NCBI GenBank assembly: GCA_017592665.1
Contig: JAGFNW010000022.1
Location: 62,001 to 126,000, forward strand
Origin: Streptosporangiaceae bacterium NEAU-GS5
Lineage (GTDB): Bacteria > Actinomycetota > Actinomycetes > Streptosporangiales > Streptosporangiaceae
Reading direction: 5' to 3'
Length of the DNA stretch: 64,000 nucleotides
Below the pieces are notes generated by a model. It did not search any database, was not told the DNA's origin, and was given only the letters and a program-made list of their open reading frames with translations. Shown one piece after another: positions 56,170-63,836 of the stretch. The translations under genes and the position numbers were made by a program. Position 1 is the first letter of the stretch. Every line of letters starts with the position of its first letter.

Positions 56170-57614
56170 GCGTCGCTCCACAGCGACAGCCCTCGCAGCA
56201 CGAGGGTCTTGACGACGGTGAAGTCCTCGATCATCCAGCGCGGCGACTCCCGGCCCATGCCCGAGTCCTTGACCCCGCCGAACGGCACGTGATCCAGCCG
56301 GAAGTTGGAGGACCCGTTGATCACCAGACCGCCCACCTCCAGCTCTCGCCAGGCGGTGACGATCCGCCCGATGTCCTGAGTGAACAGCCCGGCCTGCAGG
56401 CCGTAGCGGCTCTGATTGCACACCTGCAGCACCTCGCCGAAGTCGTCGTACGGCAGGACCGCGACAAGCGCGCCGAACACTTCCTCACGGACGAGGGTGG
56501 CATGGGACGGCGGATCGGCGACGACCGTGGGCATCGCGACGGCCCCGGTTCTGCTGCCGCCGGTGGTGACCGATGCGCCCTGGTCCCGCGCCTCGGCGGT
56601 CCACTGGACCACGCGCTCGGCGGCGACCTCGTCGACCATCGAGCCGACATCGGTGAGCGGGTCGAGCGGATCGCCGACGACCAGCGCCTTCGCCTGGCCC
56701 GTCAGCTCCGCCACGAACTCCTCGAACCGGCCGCGCTGTACGTAGACCCGCTGCACGGAGATGCAACTCTGCCCCGAATTGCTGTATCCCGTGCGGGCGC
56801 AGATCCGGGCCGCCTCCTCGATGTCGGCGTCCTCACAGACGATGGTGGCCGCGTTGCCGCCCAGCTCCAGCACCAGGCGCTTCGGCCCGGCCGCCCGGGC
56901 GACGGCCGCTCCTGACGCCGCGCTGCCGGTGAAGCTGATCACCGACACCTCGGGCGCCGCGCACAACGCCGCACCGACACGGCCGTCTCCGTGCAGCACC
57001 TGCACGGCCTCGGCCGGCATGCCGGCCTCCAGCAGCACGTCGACCAGCAGCGCCGACACGGCCGGAGCCTGCGGCGGCGGCTTGACCAGCGTGGTGTTGC
57101 CGGCCGCGAAAGAGGCGCCCAGCTTGTGGGCCAGCAGGTTGGCCGGCGCGTTGAACGGCGTGATCGCGAGGGCGACCCCGGCCGGGGCCCGGTGGCACAG
57201 CGCCACGGTCCCGATCCCCCGCTCCCACCCCTCGGTGGGCAGCACCTCACCGCCGAGCCGGCGCGCCTCCGCGGCGCAGACGGCGAGCGTGTCGGCGACG
57301 CGGAGCATCTCCCCCTGGCCGTCCTTCATGGGTTTGCCCAGCTCCAGTGCGAGCAGCCGGGTGAACTCGGCAGCACGGTCAAGGACTGCGGCCGCGGCCT
57401 TCTCCAGGACCGCGGCGCGGGCGGCCGGCGTGGTCCGGGCGACCTGCCGGGCTGCTCGGCGCGCGTAGGACAGGGCCGCCGCGACGTCCTCCGCCTGCGC
57501 GACGCGGGCCCGGCTCACGGGGCGGCCGAGGTAAGGACCGACGCGCTCGGCCGCGGGGCCGTCGGTCATCCATTCGCCGGCGATCAGGCAACCGGCCTGG
57601 TTGATGGCGATCAA
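56166..57614 (-). CDS. NAD(P)-dependent aldehyde dehydrogenase
   Basis: 482 aa ALDH. Asn155 (ITPFNAPANL), catalytic Glu250 (LVLELGGNAATIV), catalytic Cys284 (NSGQSCISVQRVYV), EEVFGALVAVLPY and FGGVKDSGMGRESPR at the C-terminus. FTGSAASGAAVARAA marks the cofactor site. Closest to the short-chain or aromatic aldehyde (lactaldehyde/benzaldehyde-type) group, to judge from GQSCISVQRVYV; exact substrate unknown. The frame starts with TTG (57614), with GGAAGG 8 bases upstream. First gene of the operon; divergent from the IclR gene. Confidence 0.92.
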   Translation of the reverse strand: MIAINQAGCLIAGEWMTDGPAAERVGPYLGRPVSRARVAQAEDVAAALSYARRAARQVARTTPAARAAVLEKAAAAVLDRAAEFTRLLALELGKPMKDGQGEMLRVADTLAVCAAEARRLGGEVLPTEGWERGIGTVALCHRAPAGVALAITPFNAPANLLAHKLGASFAAGNTTLVKPPPQAPAVSALLVDVLLEAGMPAEAVQVLHGDGRVGAALCAAPEVSVISFTGSAASGAAVARAAGPKRLVLELGGNAATIVCEDADIEEAARICARTGYSNSGQSCISVQRVYVQRGRFEEFVAELTGQAKALVVGDPLDPLTDVGSMVDEVAAERVVQWTAEARDQGASVTTGGSRTGAVAMPTVVADPPSHATLVREEVFGALVAVLPYDDFGEVLQVCNQSRYGLQAGLFTQDIGRIVTAWRELEVGGLVINGSSNFRLDHVPFGGVKDSGMGRESPRWMIEDFTVVKTLVLRGLSLWSDA

Positions 57615-57642
57615 GAGGCGATCCTTCCATCAGGTCTGCTTT

Positions 57643-57681
57643 GTGGTCCACCTAGTGGTCCTTATGGACCGTGGTGTGGAC
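57643..57681. promoter_or_regulatory. GGTCC/GGACC repeat cluster, candidate IclR operator
   Basis: GTGGTCC occurs at 57643-57649 and 57655-57661 (12-bp period); the second is half of GGTCCTTATGGACC (57657-57670, 5-bp arms, TTAT centre), and GGAC recurs at 57678-57681. The cluster sits 30-70 bp upstream of the aldehyde dehydrogenase start and 60-100 bp before IclR. Confidence 0.55.
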
Positions 57682-57743
57682 GTGGTGTTAACGTACGGGG
57701 GCCTGCCGGTTCTGGCAACACCCGGTTCGGGCGAGGAGTGTCT

Positions 57744-58529
57744 GTGGCTGCATCCGAATCCGGCGAGCCCGGCGGTGTCCGCAGCGTGCATCGCGCGTTC
57801 GACATCCTTTCGCTGCTCACGCCCGAGCGGCCGGCCGTGACGATCCGCGACGTGGTCGAGGCGACGGGCCTGGCCAAGACCACGGCGATCCGCCTGCTGC
57901 ACACGCTCGAGGAGATGGGCCTGCTGTGGGCCACGGCCAAGGGCTATTCGGCCGGGCCGGCTCTGTGGAGGTGGGCCCACCTGGCGCGCCGGGCGTGGGA
58001 GCTGCCGCCGGAGACCCGGGAGTTGATGCGCGACCTGGCGGCGCGGCAGCGGGAGACGGTCAACCTCTACCTGCCCCGCGACATCTTCCGGGTGTGCGTG
58101 GCCCAGCAGGAGAGCCCGCAGCCGCTGCGGCACGTCGTCCAGATCGGTGACGAGCTCCCCATGTGGGGCGGCGCGTCGTCCAAGGTCCTGCTGCGGGATG
58201 CGTCCGACGCGCTGCTCGTCCGGATCGCCCGCACCTCACCGTACGGCGAGGCGCATGCCGCGACCATGCGGGAGTGGATCGCGCAGGCGGCGCACGACGG
58301 ATTCGCGGTCAGCCACGGCGAGCGCGAGCCCGGGCTGTCCGCGGTCGCGGCTCCCATCACAGCTCCCAGCACAGCGGCCGCCGGGGCCGGCGGAACGGTG
58401 ATCGCGGCCCTGACCCTGAGTGGGCCGACCCTGCGCTTCGGCGCCGACCGCGTCCAGGAGTTCGCCGCCGACCTCCGCCAGGTCGCCGGACGCATGTCGG
58501 AGCGCGGGTTCGAGCACCCGCTCGCCTGA
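57744..58529 (+). CDS. IclR family transcriptional regulator
   Basis: 261 aa. N-terminal wHTH (about 12-70): VRSVHRAFDILSLLTPERPA, IRDVVEATGLAKTTAIRLLH, TAKGYSAGPALW. C-terminal effector domain (about 85-255): RETVNLYLPRDIFRVCVAQQ, GDELPMWGGASSKVLLRDAS, HDGFAVSHGEREPGLSAVAA and the small-molecule loop. GTG 57744 has GAGGA six bases upstream; a GTG two codons earlier is too near it. First gene of a rightward operon with a CoA transferase and a citryl-CoA-lyase-like enzyme, and divergent from the ThDP/ALDH operon. Confidence 0.92.
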   Translation: MAASESGEPGGVRSVHRAFDILSLLTPERPAVTIRDVVEATGLAKTTAIRLLHTLEEMGLLWATAKGYSAGPALWRWAHLARRAWELPPETRELMRDLAARQRETVNLYLPRDIFRVCVAQQESPQPLRHVVQIGDELPMWGGASSKVLLRDASDALLVRIARTSPYGEAHAATMREWIAQAAHDGFAVSHGEREPGLSAVAAPITAPSTAAAGAGGTVIAALTLSGPTLRFGADRVQEFAADLRQVAGRMSERGFEHPLA

Positions 58530-58557
58530 TTCGAACGCCCTCTGATCTGGAGTGCCC

Positions 58558-59718
58558 ATGGAGGAGCTTCCCCTGTCGGGGATCAGGGTCGTCGACCTGA
58601 CGAACGTCCTGGCCGGCCCCTACTGCGCCTACCAACTCGGCCTGTTCGGCGCCGAGGTGGTCAAGGTGGAACGACCGGGACGCGGCGACCTGGCCCGCCG
58701 CCTCGGCGCCGATCCGGAGCTCAACGCGGCCGGCCTGGGCGCGTCGTTCCTCGCGCAGAACGCCGGGAAGAAGTCCGTCGAACTCGACCTGAAGGACCCG
58801 GCCGACCGGCCGGCCTTCGAGCAGCTCGTCAAGGGCGCCGACGTGCTGCTGGAGAACTTCCGGGCCGGGGTGCTGGCCCGGATCGGCTACGGCTGGGATC
58901 GGTTGCGCGAGCTGAATCCACGGCTCGTCTATTGCGCCATCTCCGGATTCGGGCAGACGGGGCCCATGAGCGCCGCTCCGGCGTACGACCAGATCATCCA
59001 AGGGCTCTCCGGGATGATGAGCATCACCGGCACCAAGGACACGGCCCCGCTGCGGGTCGGGTTCCCGGTCTGCGACACCGTGGGCGGGCTGGTCGCGGCG
59101 GTGGCGATCACCGCGGCGCTCGCCGGGCGCGGCCGCACCGGCCGTGGCTGCTTCCTGGACCTGTCGATGCTGGAGGCGTCGATGTCGGCCATGGGCTGGC
59201 CCGTCTCCAACTACCTCGTCGCCGGCGTGGAGCCGGAGGCGATGGGCGACCAGAACGCCACGGCGGCACCCTCGGGCGTCTTCGAGGCCTCAGACGGTCC
59301 CGTGAACATCGCGGCCAACCGCCAGAAGCAGTTCGAGGCCCTGTGCGCCGTGCTGGCGCGGCCCGACCTCGTCCAGGATCCCCGCTTCGCCGACCGTGAG
59401 GCGCGAAAACGCCACCGTGACGCGCTCAACGAGGAGCTCAACCGGGTGTTGCGCACCCGGACCGCGTACGAATGGGAGGGGTTGCTCTCCCGAGCGGGGG
59501 TGCCGGCCGCCCGGATCCTCACGGTGCCGCAGGCGCTGGCGCTGGATCAGCTCCGCCACCGAGGGTTCGTCACCCGCCTCGACTTCCCCGACGGGTCCGG
59601 CCGCGAGCTCGGCGTCGTGGGCAACGGCGTGCGGATCGACGGCAGGCCGCTGCGCCCGGCGTCGCCGCCGCCGCTCTTGGGGCAGCACAACGACGACCAT
59701 TTGCTGGAGGACGTGTGA
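58558..59718 (+). CDS. Family III (CaiB/BaiF) CoA transferase
   Basis: 386 aa. LSGIRVVDLTNVLAGPYCAY, LGLFGAEVVKVERPGRGDLA, GKKSVELDLKDP, ADVLLENFRAGVLARIGYGW and the catalytic Asp144 in AAPAYDQIIQGLSGMMSITG; C-terminal NRQKQFEALCAVLARPDLVQ and PPPLLGQHND. It moves CoA between carboxylic acids through an aspartyl-CoA thioester. ATG 58558 follows TCTGGAG. Overlaps the next gene by 4 bp (GTGA), so the CoA ester is probably handed to that enzyme. Confidence 0.93.
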   Translation: MEELPLSGIRVVDLTNVLAGPYCAYQLGLFGAEVVKVERPGRGDLARRLGADPELNAAGLGASFLAQNAGKKSVELDLKDPADRPAFEQLVKGADVLLENFRAGVLARIGYGWDRLRELNPRLVYCAISGFGQTGPMSAAPAYDQIIQGLSGMMSITGTKDTAPLRVGFPVCDTVGGLVAAVAITAALAGRGRTGRGCFLDLSMLEASMSAMGWPVSNYLVAGVEPEAMGDQNATAAPSGVFEASDGPVNIAANRQKQFEALCAVLARPDLVQDPRFADREARKRHRDALNEELNRVLRTRTAYEWEGLLSRAGVPAARILTVPQALALDQLRHRGFVTRLDFPDGSGRELGVVGNGVRIDGRPLRPASPPPLLGQHNDDHLLEDV

Positions 59719-60449
59719 ACGAGGTCGCCGACTGGTGGGCGACCGGCGTGTCCCGGATCGCACCCGACGTCATCGAGCTGCGCGGCCATCCCGTCCAGGA
59801 GCTGATCGGGCGGATCGGCTTCGCCGAAGTGCTCTGGCTGATGGTGCGCGGAGAGCTGCCCTCGCCGCGAAGGGCGGCGCTCCTGGAGGCGGCGCTGGTG
59901 GCCGCGGTCGACCATGGTCCGCACGCGCCCTCGATCGCGGTGGCGCGCATGGCGGCGACCTGCGGTGTCGGACTGAACAACGCCATCGCGTCCGGGGTCA
60001 ACGTGCTCGGCGACTCCCACGGCGGGGCCGGCCAGCAGTGCGTGGAGCTGCTCGACGACGTCATAGGCCTGGGCGTGGACCAGGCGCTGGCCGCCTGGCG
60101 GACCAGGAGCCGCTATCTGCCTGGATTCGGGCACCGCCTCCACACCCGCGATCCGCGCCGGGATCCGCTGCTCGCCCTGGTCGAGGCGGCGGTGGCCGAC
60201 GGCGTCGTGCCGGGCCTGCACCTCGCCGCCGCACACGAGGTGGAAGCGGCCATCGCGCCCGTCCCGATGAACATCGACGGCGTGACCGCGGTCGTCTACG
60301 CCGAGCTCGGCTTTGCGGCGCCGCTGGCGAGGGGGTTGTTCGTGCTGAGCAGGAGCGTGGGCATTCTCGCGCACGCCTGGGAGGAGACTCAGCAGGGGCG
60401 CAGGAACAAGGGCCCCATGCCCCCCACGATCATGCCGACCCAGCTGTAG
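59715..60449 (+). CDS. Citryl-CoA lyase / citrate-synthase-like protein
   Basis: 244 aa, the short form of the citrate synthase family. Catalytic triad positions: His102 (LGDSHGGAGQQC), His140 (GFGHRLHTRDPR), Asp188 (MNIDGVTAVVYAELG). Full citrate synthases are near 400 aa; short members cleave or form citryl-CoA-type esters. With the upstream CoA transferase it could activate and then cleave a 3-hydroxy-3-carboxy or similar acid to acetyl-CoA and a keto acid (inference). GTG start inside the CoA transferase stop. Its 3' end overlaps the convergent TetR gene by 20 bp. Confidence 0.82.
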   Translation: MNEVADWWATGVSRIAPDVIELRGHPVQELIGRIGFAEVLWLMVRGELPSPRRAALLEAALVAAVDHGPHAPSIAVARMAATCGVGLNNAIASGVNVLGDSHGGAGQQCVELLDDVIGLGVDQALAAWRTRSRYLPGFGHRLHTRDPRRDPLLALVEAAVADGVVPGLHLAAAHEVEAAIAPVPMNIDGVTAVVYAELGFAAPLARGLFVLSRSVGILAHAWEETQQGRRNKGPMPPTIMPTQL

Positions 60450-61110
60450 GCCCTGCCGCGCCTGCGGGAGCCGTGCCCGTCAGGTAGGCCACCACCATGT
60501 CGCCGACCATGCGGCGGAGCCGGGCGCGATGCTCGGGCGCGGCCATGTCGCGCCCGAACAGCGCCTCGAAGGTGTGCTGGTTGGCGACGCGGAAGAAGCA
60601 GAACGCGCTGATCATCATGTGGATGTCGATCGGATCGGCCTCGACCGTGAAGTCGCCGCTCGCGCGGCCCGCGGCGAGGATGCGCGAGATGACGCCGAGC
60701 ACTGGGCCGCCGAGGTTGGCCAGCATGTCGGACTTGCGGATGTGCTCGGCCTGGTGGATGTTCTCGATGCTGACGAGCTTGATGAAGTCGCGATGCGCGT
60801 CGTGATGGTCGAAGGTCAGCTCCGCGAGCGTGCGGATGGCCTGGACCGGCGCCAGGTGCTCGACGTCGAGCGCCCGCTCGACCGACCTGACCTCGGAATA
60901 GGCTTTCTCGAGCACGGCGATGTAGAGCTGCTCCTTGCCGGAGAAGTAGTAGTAGATCATCCGCTTGGTCGTGCGCGTGAGCGCGGCGATCTCGTCGACC
61001 CTGGCACCCGCATACCCCTTGCGGGCGAACTCCCGCTGGGCGACCTCGAGGATCTCGGCCTTGGTGCGGTCGGCGTCGCGCTGGCGCTCCACTGACGCGG
61101 GGATGGTCAT
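60430..61110 (-). CDS. TetR family transcriptional regulator
   Basis: 226 aa. HTH at about 15-62: RTKAEILEVAQREFARKGYA, ARVDEIAALTRTTKRMIYYY, FSGKEQLYIAVLEKAYSEVR. The C-terminal ligand domain (70-210) matches TetR_C-type catabolic repressors: IENIHQAEHIRKSDMLANLG, VEADPIDIHMMISAFCFFRV. It is divergent from the quinate/shikimate genes, with an operator at 61161-61184; a near-identical operator precedes the Liv importer. It probably represses both and is released by a pathway intermediate. Confidence 0.92.
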   Translation of the reverse strand: MTIPASVERQRDADRTKAEILEVAQREFARKGYAGARVDEIAALTRTTKRMIYYYFSGKEQLYIAVLEKAYSEVRSVERALDVEHLAPVQAIRTLAELTFDHHDAHRDFIKLVSIENIHQAEHIRKSDMLANLGGPVLGVISRILAAGRASGDFTVEADPIDIHMMISAFCFFRVANQHTFEALFGRDMAAPEHRARLRRMVGDMVVAYLTGTAPAGAAGPTAGSA

Positions 61111-61133
61111 GCCTCATCCTAAGGTTCTGCGCC

Positions 61134-61184
61134 TTCCCCTTGGAGGTCTGGCGGTCTATAAACTAACGTACTAGTTCGTACATT
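61134..61184 (+). promoter_or_regulatory. Promoter-operator of the quinate/shikimate operon (TetR-type site)
   Basis: TTCCC (61134-61138), 18-bp spacer, TATAAA (61157-61162), then the operator 61161-61184 with near-palindromic core ACGTACTAGTTCGT. The ATG of the first gene follows at 61199. Same order and spacing as at 54410..54361. Confidence 0.82.
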
Positions 61185-61198
61185 CACGGGGAGACGTG

Positions 61199-62044
61199 AT
61201 GACCTCCTACCTGGTCGGGTTGATCGGCGCCGGTATCGGGGCATCGCTCAGTCCCGCGCTGCACGAGCGCGAGGCCGAACTGCAGGATCTGCGCCTGGTC
61301 TACCGGCTGATCGACATCGCCGCGCTCGGCCTGCCGGCCGACGCGGCGGGAGATCTCGTGCGCACGGCGCGCCGGGTCGGATACGACGGTCTCAACGTCA
61401 CCTATCCCTGCAAGCAGACGGTCATCCCGCACCTCGACGCGCTGTCCGGCGACGCGGCCACGCTGGGGGCCGTCAACACTGTCGTGTTCGAGGGCGATCG
61501 GGCCATCGGGCACAACACCGACTGGACCGGGTTCGCCCAGGCGTTCACGCGAGGCCTGCCCGACGCGCCGACCCGGCGGATCGTCCAGCTGGGGGCGGGC
61601 GGGGCCGGGGCCGCCGTGGCTCACGCGCTGCTCACGCTCGGGGCCGACCAGATCACGCTCGTCGACGCCGATCCCGCGCGTGCCGAACTGCTGGCCGCCG
61701 AACTGTGCGGCCGGTTCGGGGCCGGGCGGGCCGGCCATGCCGTACGGATCGACTCGCTCGCGGCGGCCGACGGCCTGGTCAACGCGACGCCCACGGGCAT
61801 GGTCGGCCATCCGGGGCTGCCGCTGTCCAGCGAGTTGCTGCATCCGGATCTCTGGGTGGCCGACATCGTCTATTCGCCGCTGCGTACGGCGCTGCTGCGC
61901 GAGGCCGAGGCGCTCGGCTGCCGCACCCTCCACGGCGGCGGCATGGTCGTCTTCCAGGCGGCGCACGCGTTCCGGCTGTTCACCGGCGTCGAGCCCGACA
62001 TGGAACGGATGTACGCCCACCTGGCCGACCTCGTGGCCGCTTGA
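61199..62044 (+). CDS. Quinate/shikimate dehydrogenase (AroE family)
   Basis: 281 aa. Substrate loop IGASLSPALHEREAE, catalytic Lys72 (NVTYPCKQTVIPHL) and Asp108 (GHNTDWTGFAQAF), cofactor motif LGAGGAGAAVAHAL (132-138), C-terminal GGGMVVFQAAHAFRLFTG. After beta-2 there is ITLVDADPARA with Asp156 instead of the NRT-x-x-R of NADP-dependent AroE, so NAD is expected: a catabolic oxidase of shikimate/quinate to dehydro forms. ATG 61199 after GGGGAG. Directly followed by the 3-dehydroshikimate dehydratase gene, supporting the catabolic direction. Confidence 0.9.
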   Translation: MTSYLVGLIGAGIGASLSPALHEREAELQDLRLVYRLIDIAALGLPADAAGDLVRTARRVGYDGLNVTYPCKQTVIPHLDALSGDAATLGAVNTVVFEGDRAIGHNTDWTGFAQAFTRGLPDAPTRRIVQLGAGGAGAAVAHALLTLGADQITLVDADPARAELLAAELCGRFGAGRAGHAVRIDSLAAADGLVNATPTGMVGHPGLPLSSELLHPDLWVADIVYSPLRTALLREAEALGCRTLHGGGMVVFQAAHAFRLFTGVEPDMERMYAHLADLVAA

Positions 62045-62054
62045 GGAGGAACGC

Positions 62055-63836
62055 ATGCGCAAGTGCATCGCCACGGTTTCCGTGAGCGGGACGCTGCCGG
62101 AGAAGCTTAGTGCGATCGCCGCGGCCGGATTCGACGGGATCGAGCTGTTCGAGAACGACCTGCTGGCCTGCCCGCTGCCGCCGGAGGAGATCCGCGAGCG
62201 CGTCCGCGACCTGGGGCTGCTGATCGACCTCTACCAGCCGTTCCGCGACTTCGAAGCGGTGCCGGACGAACGGCTGGCCGCCAACCTCCGGCGGGCCGAG
62301 CACAAGTTCCAGCTCATGGAGCGGCTCGGCGCCGACCTGCTGCTCGTCTGCTCCAACGTCTCCCCCCGCGCGATCGGCGACGACGACCTGGCCGCCGAGC
62401 ATCTGCGGCAGCTGGCCGTACGCGCCGCCGAGCACGGGATCCGCGTCGCCTACGAGGCGCTGGCCTGGGGCCGGCACGTGAGCGAATACCTGCACGCATG
62501 GCGGATCGTGCGGACGGCCGACCACCCGAACCTCGGCGTCTGCCTCGACAGCTTCCACATCCTGTCGCGCGGCTCCGACCCGATCGGCATCGAGGCCATC
62601 CCCGGCCAGAAGATCTTCTTCGTGCAGCTGTCGGACGCCCCGCCGCTGGCGATGGACGTGCTGCAGTGGAGCCGGCACTACCGGTGCTTTCCCGGCCAGG
62701 GGAGCTTCGACCTGGCCGGTCTGACGATCCACGCGCTCAACGCCGGCTACACCGGCCCGCTGTCGCTCGAAGTGTTCAACGACGTGTTCCGGCAGGCCGA
62801 CGCGGCACGTACGGCCGTGGACGGCATGCGATCGCTGATCGCGCTGGAAGAGGCTCTGGACGGCCGTACGGCCCTGCCTCCGCCGCCCGAGGGCTTCGCC
62901 TTCGCCGAGCTGACCATGGCCGACCTTCGACCTGTCGGCGAGCTGTTGCGCGCCCTCGGCTTCACGCACGCCGGGACCCATCACTCCAAGCCGGTCGAGC
63001 TGTGGGCGCAGGGCGGGGCCCGGATCCTGCTCAACGCGATCGGCGACGAGGCCGAGCTGTCGGCTATCGGGCTGCAGGTCGCCGACCCGGCGAGTTCGGT
63101 GAAGCGGGCCGAGGCGCTGCTGTCGCCCGTGCTCCCCCGCGAACGCGACCCCGAGGATGCCCGCCTCGACGCGGTGGCCGCACCCGACGGCGCCCAGATG
63201 TTCTTCTGCGGGACCGAGGAACCCCCCGAATGGCTGGCCGAATTCTCCCCGTTCTCCCCGGCGGGCTCGGCGCCCGGGGTCATCACCCACATCGACCACG
63301 TCGCGCTCACCCAGCCCCTGCACTACTTCGACGAGGCCGAACTCTTCTACCGGACCGTCCTCTGCCTGCGCCCCCACGAACGCCTCGACATGCCCGACCC
63401 CTACGGCCTCGTGCGCAGCCGCGCCATGTCCAGTCCCGGCGGAGCCGTACGCATGGTGCTCAACGTGGCGAACGTGGGCGCCCTCGACGTGCCCTGGCAG
63501 CACGTCGCGCTCGCGACCGGCGACATCATGGCCGTCGCGCGCCGCCTCAGGGAGGGGCTCGGCGGGGCCGGTGACATCGTGCTACCCATCCCGGGCAACT
63601 ACTACGACGACCTCGCGGCCCGCTACGACATCGGCCCCGCGCTGGGGCAGCTCCGCGAGCTGGACATCCTGTACGACCGCGACGAGCACGGCGAGTTCCT
63701 GCACCTCTACACCGTCACCATCGGCCGGGTCTTCTTCGAGATCGTGCAGCGGATCGGCGGCTACGACGGCTACGGCGCCGCCAACGCCCCCGTCCGCCTG
63801 GCCGCCCAGCACGCCCAGCACGCAGGTGCCGCCTAG
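62055..63836 (+). CDS. quiC: 3-dehydroshikimate dehydratase fused to HPPD-like domain (QuiC1 type)
   Basis: 593 aa. N-terminal sugar-phosphate-isomerase-like TIM barrel (1-270) with metal ligands E134 (VAYEALAWG), D165 (GVCLDSFHIL), Q191 (FFVQLSDAPP) and E239 (LSLEVFNDVF), the set found in QuiC1-type dehydratases. C-terminal half (280-575) is like 4-hydroxyphenylpyruvate dioxygenase with the iron triad H415 (HIDHVAL), H483 (WQHVALATG), E562 (FFEIVQRIGGYDG). Dehydrates 3-dehydroshikimate to protocatechuate; the second domain's role in the family is unclear. ATG 62055, GAGGAGG, 10 bp after the dehydrogenase gene. No protocatechuate dioxygenase is in the window. Confidence 0.92.
   Translation: MRKCIATVSVSGTLPEKLSAIAAAGFDGIELFENDLLACPLPPEEIRERVRDLGLLIDLYQPFRDFEAVPDERLAANLRRAEHKFQLMERLGADLLLVCSNVSPRAIGDDDLAAEHLRQLAVRAAEHGIRVAYEALAWGRHVSEYLHAWRIVRTADHPNLGVCLDSFHILSRGSDPIGIEAIPGQKIFFVQLSDAPPLAMDVLQWSRHYRCFPGQGSFDLAGLTIHALNAGYTGPLSLEVFNDVFRQADAARTAVDGMRSLIALEEALDGRTALPPPPEGFAFAELTMADLRPVGELLRALGFTHAGTHHSKPVELWAQGGARILLNAIGDEAELSAIGLQVADPASSVKRAEALLSPVLPRERDPEDARLDAVAAPDGAQMFFCGTEEPPEWLAEFSPFSPAGSAPGVITHIDHVALTQPLHYFDEAELFYRTVLCLRPHERLDMPDPYGLVRSRAMSSPGGAVRMVLNVANVGALDVPWQHVALATGDIMAVARRLREGLGGAGDIVLPIPGNYYDDLAARYDIGPALGQLRELDILYDRDEHGEFLHLYTVTIGRVFFEIVQRIGGYDGYGAANAPVRLAAQHAQHAGAA

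Noticed and set aside
44784-57681. Same regulator for the GTGGTCC motifs at 44803 and 57643
   Set aside because: The shared 7-8 bases occur in different order and spacing, and the first copy sits after a stop codon where a terminator is more likely.
57690-57700. A third copy of the TetR operator near the IclR gene (TTAACGTACG)
   Set aside because: Only one half matches; the TTCGTACATT half and the TATAA arrangement are missing.
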